This document shows, in pieces, positions 1 to 8,842 of a DNA stretch of 64,000 nt. The stretch is from Roseburia faecis (lineage in GTDB: Bacteria; Bacillota; Clostridia; Lachnospirales; Lachnospiraceae). The notes under the pieces are model-generated. The model saw nothing but the letters and a program-made list of their open reading frames with translations. It did not search any database and had not been told where the DNA came from. Position numbers and translations under genes: made by a program. Location: the NCBI RefSeq assembly GCF_001406815.1, contig NZ_CVRR01000071.1:62001-126000 (forward strand), in the 5' to 3' direction. Numbering within the stretch: position 1 is the stretch's first letter; each line of letters opens with the position of its first letter.

Positions 1-971
1 TGATCAAAAACGGAAGTTTTAATGCAGGTATGGCAGGTTTTGAAGTCTATTGCTATACACCATCCAATGTAAAGTATGTTGTTGACTCCTTAAACGAAGA
101 CAATGCGGCAGATTTCACAATTGACGATACCGGGGAAGCTGACTGGCATATCCAGTTAAAGCAGACAGGGGTAAAACTCGAACAGGGACAATGGTATCGA
201 CTCTCCCTGAAAATGAAATCTTCTATCGACCGTAAAGTGTCTTATGCGTTGCAGAGAGATGGAAGCACCCATAAGGATGCAGATGGAAATGAGGACTGGA
301 CTCCATACTGCCAGGAAACCGTAGATCTGACCGGCGAATATCAGACGATCACGAAAGAGTTTCAGATGAAAGAGGATACAGATCTGGAAACGATCTTTAA
401 TATTGCCATGGGTGCAGTCGGTGGAAAACAGATCACACAGCAGCACAGAATCTGTATGGATGACATTGTGCTGGAAAAGATAGAGGCACCGGAGATCAAG
501 CCGGAGGAAACCGGAAAGAATCTGCTGACCAATGGAGATTTTTCGAATGGAACGAATGGATGGGACATTAATGCAAATGCGGATCAGACGGCAACAACAG
601 TAGTTACTGATGGCGGTATTGTGTTTCAGGTGAAAAATCCGGGCGAAAAAGACTGGGATGTTCAGCTTAAGCAGACTGGATTTACACTTGAAAAAGGATG
701 TAAATATCGTGTAAAATTCAAAGTCACTTCGACGAAAGCACGAACCATAAAACTCGGCTTAATGGATAACAGTTCCCAGAAGTGGTATGGCGGAGCAGAT
801 ATTTCTCTGGCGGAAGCAGAGGAAAAGGAAGTTAGTTATGAATTTACGATGCAGCAGGACACAGATAATGTTTCAGAAATGTTTATTTCCATGGGAAAAA
901 TCAGTGATAAAAATACACCAGCTTCAGACATTACGCTGACGAATTTCTCTCTTGAGAAGATCACAGAGTAG
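1..971 (+). CDS. Carbohydrate-binding module protein, 3' end only
   Basis: The frame is open from base 3, so the gene starts upstream and only about 323 C-terminal residues are visible; the ATG at 30 is internal. Two similar modules of about 150 residues lie in tandem: one begins at the window edge with an N-G-S-F-N-A-G segment, the second with N-G-D-F-S-N-G near residue 180. Each continues with D-W-x-x-Q-L-K-Q-T-G and ends in a phrase of the type D-I-x-L-x-x-x-x-L-E-K-I. This is the beta-sandwich pattern of CBM4/9-like carbohydrate-binding domains, usually appended to secreted glycoside hydrolases. No catalytic domain is visible; it would lie upstream. A terminator follows. Secreted polysaccharide binding is inferred from the family, not from a visible signal peptide. 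Confidence 0.75.
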   Translation, partial: IKNGSFNAGMAGFEVYCYTPSNVKYVVDSLNEDNAADFTIDDTGEADWHIQLKQTGVKLEQGQWYRLSLKMKSSIDRKVSYALQRDGSTHKDADGNEDWTPYCQETVDLTGEYQTITKEFQMKEDTDLETIFNIAMGAVGGKQITQQHRICMDDIVLEKIEAPEIKPEETGKNLLTNGDFSNGTNGWDINANADQTATTVVTDGGIVFQVKNPGEKDWDVQLKQTGFTLEKGCKYRVKFKVTSTKARTIKLGLMDNSSQKWYGGADISLAEAEEKEVSYEFTMQQDTDNVSEMFISMGKISDKNTPASDITLTNFSLEKITE

Positions 972-1005
972 TACCAGAAAGATAGTTTAAAAAGAAAACA
1001 GAAAA

Positions 1006-1057
1006 GACACCATGACAGAATCCATTTTTACGACAGGGGGCGTGTCATGGCGTTTTT
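1006..1057 (+). terminator. Rho-independent terminator after the CBM gene
   Basis: An inverted repeat pairs CACCATGACA (1008-1017) with TGTCATGGCG (1043-1052), with one mismatch and a roughly 25-nt loop, followed by a T run. The flanking A-rich left side and T-rich right side extend the stem. It separates the CBM gene from the solute-binding protein gene. Confidence 0.65.
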
Positions 1058-1112
1058 CTGCATATTGGGGGAAGAAAAGGGGAGAAGAGGAGTAATAAAA
1101 GGAGACATTTGA

Positions 1113-2453
1113 ATGAGAAAGAAGAGTTGGAAACAGGTAGCGGCAATTGTCATATGTGCGGCATTATTAAGTGGATGTACGGGAGAAAACGGACAGAAAA
1201 AAAATACCGGGCGTAAGGAAGGACAGGTTGTAAATATTTATTGCTGGAATGATGAGTTTAAGGAAATTTATGACAAATATGCATCAGATCTTGCTAAAAA
1301 ACACGATGTTGAAGTGAACTTTGTCATAATTTCCAGTGATAATAATGCTTATCAGATCAATCTGGATGAAGCATTAAAAGAGCAGAATACATGTATTGAT
1401 GATGACAAAGTGGATTTGTTTTTAATTGAGGCAGATTACGCATCAAAATATGTAAAGTCAGATAATTCCATTGATGTAAAAAAAACAGTGGGACTGACCG
1501 ATGAGGATCTGAAGCAGCAATATGATTATACAAAGAAAATTGTATCGGAAAATGGAATACAAAAGGGAGTGACCTGGCAGGCAACGCCGGGGTTGTTTGC
1601 GTATCGCAGGTCCATTGCAAAAAAGGTATTGGGTACAGACGATCCGGATCAGGTACAAAAGCAACTGAAGGATTGGGATAAGTTTGATCAGGTTGCACAG
1701 AAGATGAATGCCGCCGGATATAAAATGTTATCGGGATATGATGATTCCTATCGGGCATTTTCCAACAATGTCTCACATCCCTGGGTGGTCGGTAACAAGA
1801 TTGTTATAGATGAAAATATCAAGAAGTGGATTCGTCAGACGAAGGAATATGCTCAAAAAGATTATAACAATCATACCACACTGTGGAGTCCGCAGTGGAC
1901 GCAGGATCAGGGACCGGATGGGAATGTTTTTGGCTTTTTCTATTCGACCTGGGGCATTAATTTTACTCTGATGGGAAATGCATTGGCAGACAGTAGTAAA
2001 CCCGCAGAAAAAGGAAATGGAATTTACGGAGATTATGCCGTGTGTGAAGGTCCACAGGCATATTATTGGGGCGGTACATGGATGTGTGCGGCGCAGGGAA
2101 CCGATAATATTCCTTTTATCAGGGATTTGATGAAGCGTCTGACGTGTGATATCAAAACCATGAAGCAGATTACATTGGATACGCAGGACTATACCAATAA
2201 TGAGAAAGCAATGGATGAGATTGCAAAAAGTAACTATCAGTCGGATTTCCTTGGTGGACAAAATCATATTGCACTTTTTGCAGAGGCTGCAAAGAAAATT
2301 GATATGAGTAATATATCAGATTATGATAAGGACTGCAATGAGCAGATTCAACAGTGTCTGCATCCGTATTTTGAAGGTAAAATTTCACTTGCGCAGGGAA
2401 TGGACGATTTTTATAAAAAGATGGAGCAATTGCATCCGGAATTATCCCATTAA
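1113..2453 (+). CDS. Extracellular solute-binding lipoprotein (ABC sugar type)
   Basis: The 446-residue protein starts with a lysine/arginine-rich lipoprotein signal peptide and a lipobox L-S-G-C at about residues 19-22, so the mature protein should be lipid-anchored outside the membrane. The rest resembles family 1 sugar-binding proteins: an N-terminal strand V-N-I-Y-C-W-N-D-E, then repeated W/Y-rich stretches (W-G-G-T-W near residue 326) fit for stacking on sugars. The start has a good AGGAGA site (1100-1105). No ABC permease or ATPase lies beside it; the next genes are a chemoreceptor and a sugar-sensor/GGDEF protein. It may therefore deliver ligand to a receptor, or to permeases encoded elsewhere. 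Ligand not predictable; carbohydrate is inferred from the family and the CBM neighbour. Confidence 0.8.
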   Translation: MRKKSWKQVAAIVICAALLSGCTGENGQKKNTGRKEGQVVNIYCWNDEFKEIYDKYASDLAKKHDVEVNFVIISSDNNAYQINLDEALKEQNTCIDDDKVDLFLIEADYASKYVKSDNSIDVKKTVGLTDEDLKQQYDYTKKIVSENGIQKGVTWQATPGLFAYRRSIAKKVLGTDDPDQVQKQLKDWDKFDQVAQKMNAAGYKMLSGYDDSYRAFSNNVSHPWVVGNKIVIDENIKKWIRQTKEYAQKDYNNHTTLWSPQWTQDQGPDGNVFGFFYSTWGINFTLMGNALADSSKPAEKGNGIYGDYAVCEGPQAYYWGGTWMCAAQGTDNIPFIRDLMKRLTCDIKTMKQITLDTQDYTNNEKAMDEIAKSNYQSDFLGGQNHIALFAEAAKKIDMSNISDYDKDCNEQIQQCLHPYFEGKISLAQGMDDFYKKMEQLHPELSH

Positions 2454-2479
2454 TTTAGGCAGAAAGAGAGGAAATACCT

Positions 2480-4209
2480 ATGAAGTGGTTGAATCAGATC
2501 AGTATTAAAGTAAAGGTTATGCTGCCAATTTGTATTTTGGGAATTGTTATTCTTTTGGCAAGTATTTCAAGTCTTGTAAATTCGAAAAGGCTGTTGCAGG
2601 CGGGGGTTGTAATTTCGCAGGATTGTTCGAAGAGTATTGAACTATTGATGGATATGTCATCCGAGCTGGAATCCATGGGGAAAAATATGTATGGACACTG
2701 TGATGCGGAAAATTCTATTTCCAAAGAAAGCTTTGCAACAACCATCCATGAAAAGCTGGAATCTATGGATAGTTATTTTAAACAGTATAAAAAACAGAAA
2801 AAACAGCGCGGGAAAAAGAATATTTCGGGGCATTACAAAATCGCTTTAAAAAGTATAAAGAAGGAATGGAACAGGTTCTTACCGCAAGTTCAAAAGGCGA
2901 TGCGGATGGTGCAACGGAGGCAATCAATGTGATACAGAAACCTTCGGAAGATTATCTTGCAAAGAAAATCAGCAGTCTGATTGCTATGCGGAAACAGGCA
3001 ATGAATCATTCATTACAAGTACAGCAGGCAGAATATGAATTTTCAAGGAATTCTGCTATTGTATTCGTTGCAGTTTCAATGCTTATGATTTTGTTTTCTC
3101 TTTGGATTTGTGTGAAAGGGATTGTAGGACCGATGCACTATATCAGTCACACATTGCAGAAAATGGTGGCAGATATTGAAAAAAATCAGGGAGATCTTTC
3201 TGTAAGATTAAAGATTTCAGGAAAAGATGAGATTGGTAAAGTTGGAAGGAATGTAAATGCATTTATTGATACGCTTCAAAATGTTATGGGACGGATTACA
3301 GACAGTTCTTTGCGTATGAACCAGATTATCCGGGAGGTGGATGACAAGGTACGTAGTTCAAACGAAAATTCGGATGATATTTCCACTGCCATGGAAGAAT
3401 TATCGGCATCCATGATTTCCGTTGCAGATATGGTTTCCGGGATTACAAAAAATATGAAAGAAGTGGAAGATCGTACGAAAGAACTTTCGGAAAAATCGGA
3501 TGGTCTTTTATCCTATTCAGATACGATGGATCAGAACGCGGATAAACTCAAAAATGATGCAATTTTAAATAAAAAAAATACGGGAGAAATTGTCACTGAT
3601 ATTATCGGAAAACTGCAGACAACAATTCAGGAAAGTAAAAAAGTAGAAAAAGTCAGTGAACTTACTAATGATATTTTAAATATTGCAGATCAGACCAATC
3701 TGCTTGCATTAAATGCATCCATTGAGGCAGCACGTGCAGGGGAAGCAGGACGTGGTTTTGCAGTAGTTGCCTCTGAAATTGGTAAATTATCGGAATCCAG
3801 CAGGGACGCAGCGGTTAATATCCAGTCCATCAATAGTACCGTGATTGGAACCGTGCAGGAATTGATAAAAAATGCTAACGCGCTGGTAACTTATATGGAA
3901 CAGAATATACTTCCGGATTATGACAATTTTGTGTGCGCTGGGGCACAGTATAATGATGATGCAGTCTATATTAATGAAGTGGTTGAGAAGTTTCATCAGA
4001 TGGCGGCAGATTTAAAACAGCGCACCGAGTCAGTAATGGAATATATTTCACAGATTCAGAGGGCGGTAGAAGAAGGCTCTGAAGGTATTAATCTTGCTGC
4101 AAAAAATACAGCCACGCTTTCCGAAGAAATTTCACACATTTCCAGCCAAATCATGCATAATAAAAAAATAGCTGATGTACTCAGTGAAGAAGCAGAACAC
4201 TTTATTTAA
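2480..4209 (+). pseudogene. Methyl-accepting chemotaxis protein, broken by a frameshift
   Basis: Two overlapping reading frames together make one chemoreceptor of about 576 residues. Frame one (2480-2932) gives an N-terminal membrane segment (L-P-I-C-I-L-G-I-V-I-L-L) and the start of an extracellular helical sensor domain. Frame two is open from 2791 and supplies the rest: a second membrane segment near 3058-3125, a HAMP-like region, and the conserved signalling hairpin tip ([16 protein letters not shown], near 3700-3750). Restoring one base in the A-rich tract 2811-2820 joins the frames and yields a smooth helix ([10 protein letters not shown]). It is thus a -1 shift, a missing base, in a homopolymer-rich stretch: real inactivation, phase variation or sequencing error. 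The gene sits 26 bases after the binding protein and 23 before the GGDEF gene, so likely one operon. Confidence 0.85.
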
Positions 4210-4232
4210 TAAAGGACACAGATGGAGAAGGT

Positions 4233-6068
4233 ATGAAACGAAAAATTGCAATTATTGCAGACGGATGGCGCAGACATATTACATATGTCTGGATCCGGGG
4301 ATGCAGGAATTACATCAAAGAACATGAGCTGGATATAGAAATTTCGGTATTTCACAGTTTCGGAAATTTCAGCAGGGATGAAAAATTCAATGCAGGAGAA
4401 TACAATATCATCCATCTGCCGGATTTGTCACAGTTTGATGGTATTATTCTGGAAGTTACGAATATGCTGAATCAGAAAAAGAAGCAGCAGATCATACAGA
4501 TTATTCAGGAGTCCGGGGTACCGGCAGTATCGCTGCTTGAAAAAATTCCGGGATTGTATCATGCAGGACCGGACAATTACGCAACAATGGAACAGATGGT
4601 GGAGCATCTGATAGTGGCTCATTCCTGCAAAACATTAAACTATGTGGGAGGACCGGCAGAAAGCCAGGAAAATCTTTTGCGTCGGCAGGCTTATGAAGAT
4701 GTCCTGCAAAGATATGGAATTCCGCTTGAAAATGACAGAATCTGGAATGAAAGCTATGAAGTGGAGAGCGGTGTCCGTGCATTCATACATTTTCAGGAAA
4801 AACATCTGCTGCCGGATGCCTTTGTCTGCGCAAATGAGAATATTGCGGTGGGGCTCTGCCATCAGGCACAGCAGGAAGGATTTAAAATTCCGGCTGATTT
4901 TTGTGTGACAGGATTTGATAATTTTGATAAAGCATCTTATTACAGACCGCGGATTACGACGGTGTCATACGAGAGAGAAGTCATTGCTGAGGCAGCCATG
5001 GATCTTCTGGTACAGATCTGGGGGCAGAATACAACAGCTGACTGTAAAACGGTTCCTGTACAAATGTTGTTTCAGGATAGTTGTGGCTGTAAACCAGAAC
5101 AGGTAAGAAGCAGGAGTGAATATATTGAAGACCGGATTTTTCAGGAAGTGAGGGAAATTGATCTGCACAATGAGATTATGGAATTAAAGCACAATCTTAT
5201 CGAGTGTGAAGATTATAAGCAGATGGCACAGTATTTTACAAAATGTGTCTGTGGTCTGCGTTGTAAAGGCGTGCGTATCTGGATGAATCAGGATCTGGTG
5301 GAGGAATCATTGAGCGATTCCACGGGTGAGGCTTCTTATATTACAGATGGATATCCGGATACCATGCACGTGATCTGTGAAAAGGGAATGGAGCAGGAAT
5401 ATTCATTGTATGTGTATGTACCACTGCATTTCCGGGAGCGGGAAGTAGGGTATGTTGTTCTGGCAGACTGCGATTATATGCTTGAAAATCAGTTCTTGTT
5501 TGAAACAATGAATACGTATCTGGAATCCCTGGAATATCTGTATCGCAAACTCAGGCTTCGAAAAGCAAACGAAAAATTATCCCGGTTGTATGTGCTGGAT
5601 TCTCTTACAGGGTTGTATAACCGTATGGCATACCAGGAGTTTGCAGAGCCTTTGTATGAAAAATGCAGATTGCAAAAAAAAGCGGTGACGGTTATGTTCA
5701 TTGACGCGGATCATCTGAAATATATTAATGATACGTTTGGGCATGATATGGGGAATCTGGAAATTCGTGGGATAGCGGATGTGATTCGTAAAGTATTTCC
5801 ACCGGAAGCCGTTTCCATGCGGTACGGTGGAGATGAGTTTGTTGTACTGCTTCCGGGATGCGAAAAAACGCAGGCTGAAAGTTTAAAGGCAGCGTTTTTA
5901 AAAGCATTGGATGAAATATCGAAAAGTCTTCATGCTGAATTTGATGTGGAAGCGAGTATCGGATATGAGGTAGTTCTCTGCGGGGAAAAAAGTCTCAATG
6001 AATGTATCAATAATGCGGATGAAAAAATGTATCAGTTTAAAAAAGCGCGGAAAGCACAGCGCGAATAA
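4233..6068 (+). CDS. LacI-type sugar-sensor domain fused to a diguanylate cyclase (GGDEF)
   Basis: The 611-residue protein has no signal peptide, membrane segment or DNA-binding helix-turn-helix. Residues ~1-280 match the periplasmic-binding-like sensor fold of LacI/GalR regulators (start K-I-A-I-I-A-D-G-W; later C-V-T-G-F-D-N-F, then R-P-R-I-T-T-V). A linker of ~150 residues, possibly GAF-like, leads to a GGDEF domain at ~450-605 with D-S-L-T-G-L-Y-N-R, F-I-D-A-D-H-L-K and an intact R-Y-G-G-D-E-F (about 530-536). No RxxD inhibitory site precedes it. It should make c-di-GMP from two GTP in the cytoplasm in response to a small sugar-like ligand (inference). GGAGAAGG stands before the ATG. Its position behind a binding protein and chemoreceptor suggests coupling of nutrient sensing to motility or adhesion. 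Confidence 0.88.
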   Translation: MKRKIAIIADGWRRHITYVWIRGCRNYIKEHELDIEISVFHSFGNFSRDEKFNAGEYNIIHLPDLSQFDGIILEVTNMLNQKKKQQIIQIIQESGVPAVSLLEKIPGLYHAGPDNYATMEQMVEHLIVAHSCKTLNYVGGPAESQENLLRRQAYEDVLQRYGIPLENDRIWNESYEVESGVRAFIHFQEKHLLPDAFVCANENIAVGLCHQAQQEGFKIPADFCVTGFDNFDKASYYRPRITTVSYEREVIAEAAMDLLVQIWGQNTTADCKTVPVQMLFQDSCGCKPEQVRSRSEYIEDRIFQEVREIDLHNEIMELKHNLIECEDYKQMAQYFTKCVCGLRCKGVRIWMNQDLVEESLSDSTGEASYITDGYPDTMHVICEKGMEQEYSLYVYVPLHFREREVGYVVLADCDYMLENQFLFETMNTYLESLEYLYRKLRLRKANEKLSRLYVLDSLTGLYNRMAYQEFAEPLYEKCRLQKKAVTVMFIDADHLKYINDTFGHDMGNLEIRGIADVIRKVFPPEAVSMRYGGDEFVVLLPGCEKTQAESLKAAFLKALDEISKSLHAEFDVEASIGYEVVLCGEKSLNECINNADEKMYQFKKARKAQRE

Positions 6069-6079
6069 GTGCTGTTTCT

Positions 6080-6109
6080 GGGAACCGGATGTCCGGTTCC
6101 CATTTTTTC
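6080..6109 (+). terminator. Rho-independent terminator after the sensor-GGDEF gene
   Basis: A perfect 9-bp stem GGGAACCGG (6080-6088) / CCGGTTCCC (6093-6101) with a 4-nt loop is followed by ATTTTTTC. It closes the binding protein / chemoreceptor / GGDEF transcript. Confidence 0.92.
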
Positions 6110-6170
6110 TGAAATGATTGCAAAAGTACGGAAAATACCGTAAGATATAGGAATGAAGAAGGAGAACGGC

Positions 6171-6410
6171 ATGTATTATTTGATGAATAAAAATGAGAAA
6201 ATTGCAAAGACGGCATTTGAAGGGGGGCTGCATGGGCGGCATCTGAGCACAACATCCCCGGAGTATGGCACGGATGGTTCATTTGCCAAGTGTTGGATCA
6301 GACTTCCCTATGCAGTGGAACCGGACGAATTTACCTACGGTGGTACTTATTACCGGGAGCATGGACCGCGGATCGGTGACAACTGGGTAAATATAGCGGT
6401 GGCATGCTAA
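6171..6410 (+). CDS. Small hypothetical protein, 79 aa
   Basis: I do not recognise this protein. The start at 6171 is chosen because AGAAGGAG (6157-6164) lies 6 bases before it; an in-frame ATG at 6153 would overlap that site and lacks its own. The protein is rich in glycine, tyrosine and aromatic residues, with no membrane segment and no signal peptide; it ends in N-W-V-N-I-A-V-A-C. It stands alone after a strong terminator and 29 bases before a TPR lipoprotein gene with which it may be cotranscribed. It could be a small conserved family or the remains of a larger gene. Confidence 0.5.
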   Translation: MYYLMNKNEKIAKTAFEGGLHGRHLSTTSPEYGTDGSFAKCWIRLPYAVEPDEFTYGGTYYREHGPRIGDNWVNIAVAC

Positions 6411-6439
6411 AAGTAGTTTTCAGAAAGAGAGAATAGAAC

Positions 6440-7393
6440 ATGAAGAAGCGAATCATTTCCGTGCTGCTTGCAACAGTGTTTGCGCTGTCTGTGATTGGAT
6501 GCGGAACGAAAGATACAAAGGAACAGGATGCCTATCGGCAGTATGGAATTACCTGCATGGAGAGCGGAAAGTATGAAGATGCGGTCAAGGCATTTCAGAA
6601 TGCGCTTGGAGAGTCGATCGGACATATCGGGGAGAAAGAACTGGATATCTGTTTTTACAAGGCAAAAGCACAGGCACTGGACGGAAAGACAAAAGATGCA
6701 CTTGCAACGTATAATGCCATTATCAAATATAATAAAGATGCACGCGCATACTATCTGCGTGGAGATCTTTATATGGATATGGGAGAAGAAAAAAAGGGCA
6801 GGGCAGATTTTGAGAGTGCTGTGCAGCAAGGCAAAAAAAATTATGAAATCTACATTGGAATCTATGAGTCTTTAAGCCGGCACGAGAAAAAGGATGAGGG
6901 ACAGAAATATCTGTCTGCTGCGATGGAGATCAAAGGGGATAAACCGGAAGACGAACTGTACAAAGGAAGAATCAGTTATCTGCTCGGTGAAAACAAAGAT
7001 GCCATCAGTTATCTGGAAAAAGCAAAAGAACATAAGCAGATGCTGGCATCGTATTATCTGGGACTTGCATATGATGCCAATGGAGATTCGGACAAGGCAA
7101 AGAAATGTATCGCGGAGTATATAAAGAGTGGAGTGGCTACATCCTATGATTTGTATGAACTTGGCATGCAGGAGATGCAGGATGGAAATTATAAGAATGC
7201 ACTGACTTATTTTAATTCCGGTCTGGAACTGGAGAAAGTGCCGAATAAGCAGAATCTCATGAAAAGTGCCATTGCGGCATATGAGTACAGTGGCGACTTT
7301 GATTCCGCGAAAAAGATGATGAAGGAATATTTAAAGGCTTATCCGGATGATGAGGAAGCAAAACACGAGAATACATTTTTGGAGACTAGATAA
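6440..7393 (+). CDS. TPR-repeat lipoprotein
   Basis: The 317-residue protein starts with a basic, hydrophobic lipoprotein signal (lipobox V-I-G-C at about residues 18-21). The mature part is a chain of tetratricopeptide repeats, visible as Y-G-I-T-C-M-E-S-G-K-Y-E-D-A-V, then A-R-A-Y-Y-L-R-G-D-L-Y, then Y-Y-L-G-L-A-Y-D-A-N-G-D and Y-E-L-G-M-Q. Such proteins act as protein-protein scaffolds on the outer face of the membrane. The stop overlaps the hflX start (TAATG), so the two are translationally coupled, although no functional link is known to me. AGAGAGAATAG precedes the ATG. Confidence 0.85.
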   Translation: MKKRIISVLLATVFALSVIGCGTKDTKEQDAYRQYGITCMESGKYEDAVKAFQNALGESIGHIGEKELDICFYKAKAQALDGKTKDALATYNAIIKYNKDARAYYLRGDLYMDMGEEKKGRADFESAVQQGKKNYEIYIGIYESLSRHEKKDEGQKYLSAAMEIKGDKPEDELYKGRISYLLGENKDAISYLEKAKEHKQMLASYYLGLAYDANGDSDKAKKCIAEYIKSGVATSYDLYELGMQEMQDGNYKNALTYFNSGLELEKVPNKQNLMKSAIAAYEYSGDFDSAKKMMKEYLKAYPDDEEAKHENTFLETR

Positions 7394-8637
7394 TGGGTGA
7401 ACCAATTGTTTTAGAAGATTTTAAAGAGAGAGTTATTCTGGTGGGTGTAAGTGAGCAGGATGGAGACGATGCAGAGGATTCGCTCGCTGAGCTTGCCGAA
7501 CTGGTAAAGACTGCGGGGGCATCGGTTGCCGGTACGCTGATCCAGAAACGGGAGCTGATCCATCCGGGAACCTATGTGGGAACCGGAAAAGTAGCAGAGA
7601 TTGCAGAACTTTTAGAGCACACGGGGGCAACGGGAATTGTCTGTGATGATGAATTGTCCCCTGCGCAGTTAAAAAATCTGGAGACGATGTTAAATACCAA
7701 GGTGATGGACCGGACGCTTATCATACTGGATATTTTTGCAGCCCGTGCAACAACCAGTGAGGGAAAAATTCAGGTGGAACTTGCTCAGCTGAAGTACCGC
7801 CTGAGCAGATTAACCGGACTTGGCAGATCCATGTCCCGTCTGGGTGGTGGAATCGGTACCCGTGGACCGGGAGAAAAAAAGCTTGAGATTGACCGCCGTC
7901 TGATCAATGACAGGATTGCACAGCTCAACCGGGAATTAAAAGAAGTGGTCAAACACCGCGAAATTGCCAGAGCAAAAAGAGAGCGCAATGCAGTTCCGGT
8001 TGTGGCAATTGTCGGATATACAAATGCCGGAAAATCCACCCTCCTGAATCATCTGACGGACGCAGAGGTTTTAGAGGAGGATAAACTGTTTGCAACGCTG
8101 GACCCGACGACACGGATGCTGGAGCTGGAAGGACACCAGCAGGTGCTGCTGACGGATACGGTAGGTTTTATACGGAAACTGCCGCATCATCTGATTGAGG
8201 CATTTAAAAGTACACTGGAAGAAGCCAAATATGCGGACTATATTATTCATGTAGTGGATGCTTCCAATCCGCAGCGCGACAAGCAGATGTATATCGTCTA
8301 TGAGACACTTGATCATCTTGGCGTTAAAAATAAAAAAATTCTGACGCTTTTTAATAAGATCGATATCAGAACCGATGATGACCCACTGCAGGATTTTCGT
8401 GCGGATCATGTTCTTCAGATTTCCGCAACGGAAAATGCCGGACTGGATGCAGTAAAAGATGTGCTGCAGGAAATGTTAAGAGAAGATAAAATTTATATTG
8501 AACGCGTGATTCCCTATGCGCAGGCAGGTGTATTGCAGCTTGTACGAAATAAGGGAGAACTTGTCTCAGAAGAGTATGTGCCGGAAGGAATTTCCATTCG
8601 GGCATATGTCCCTATGGAGGTATACGGAAAACTGTAA
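7393..8637 (+). CDS. hflX: Ribosome-associated GTPase HflX
   Basis: The 414-residue length and order are those of HflX. The N-terminal glycine-rich domain (about 1-185) contains the family segment Y-V-G-T-G-K and a G-R-S-M-S-R-L-G-G-G-I-G-T-R-G-P-G-E loop. The G domain has P-loop G-Y-T-N-A-G-K-S-T (about residue 205), switch-II D-T-V-G-F-I-R-K-L-P and N-K-I-D. HflX binds stalled ribosomes and splits them, for example under heat or antibiotic stress. Translation starts inside the stop of the preceding TPR gene. No terminator is obvious after it. Confidence 0.96.
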   Translation: MGEPIVLEDFKERVILVGVSEQDGDDAEDSLAELAELVKTAGASVAGTLIQKRELIHPGTYVGTGKVAEIAELLEHTGATGIVCDDELSPAQLKNLETMLNTKVMDRTLIILDIFAARATTSEGKIQVELAQLKYRLSRLTGLGRSMSRLGGGIGTRGPGEKKLEIDRRLINDRIAQLNRELKEVVKHREIARAKRERNAVPVVAIVGYTNAGKSTLLNHLTDAEVLEEDKLFATLDPTTRMLELEGHQQVLLTDTVGFIRKLPHHLIEAFKSTLEEAKYADYIIHVVDASNPQRDKQMYIVYETLDHLGVKNKKILTLFNKIDIRTDDDPLQDFRADHVLQISATENAGLDAVKDVLQEMLREDKIYIERVIPYAQAGVLQLVRNKGELVSEEYVPEGISIRAYVPMEVYGKL

Positions 8638-8842
8638 TCGCTGTGTGTGAAATTTTATAATCCTTTCTTTTGGCTATGGTTTTAATGGAAATAAATGAAA
8701 AAATAAGTAAACAACAGGAAATACAAGTCGGAACAGGTAACTTTTTGGGAAATTAATGGGAATAGGAAATTGTGGAATATGGATGGATTTCCTAAAATAT
8801 AGGCATCTAATGATAATATGATTTTACAGGAGGACAGTCAGG
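8638..8842 (+). promoter_or_regulatory. hflX-xfp intergenic region with a candidate xfp promoter
   Basis: A moderate sigma-A candidate TTGTGG (8770-8775), 17-bp spacer, TAAAAT (8793-8798) precedes xfp, with another -10-like GATAAT at 8812-8817. The AGGAGGA ribosome site is at 8829-8835. I see no riboswitch or terminator in this stretch. The -35 match is poor, so the promoter call is tentative; activator dependence would explain it. Confidence 0.35.

Noticed and set aside
2791-2830. Programmed -1 ribosomal frameshift in the chemoreceptor gene
   Set aside because: In the reading frame the A runs are not phased as X-XXY-YYZ, and no strong downstream stem is visible; mutation or error is simpler.
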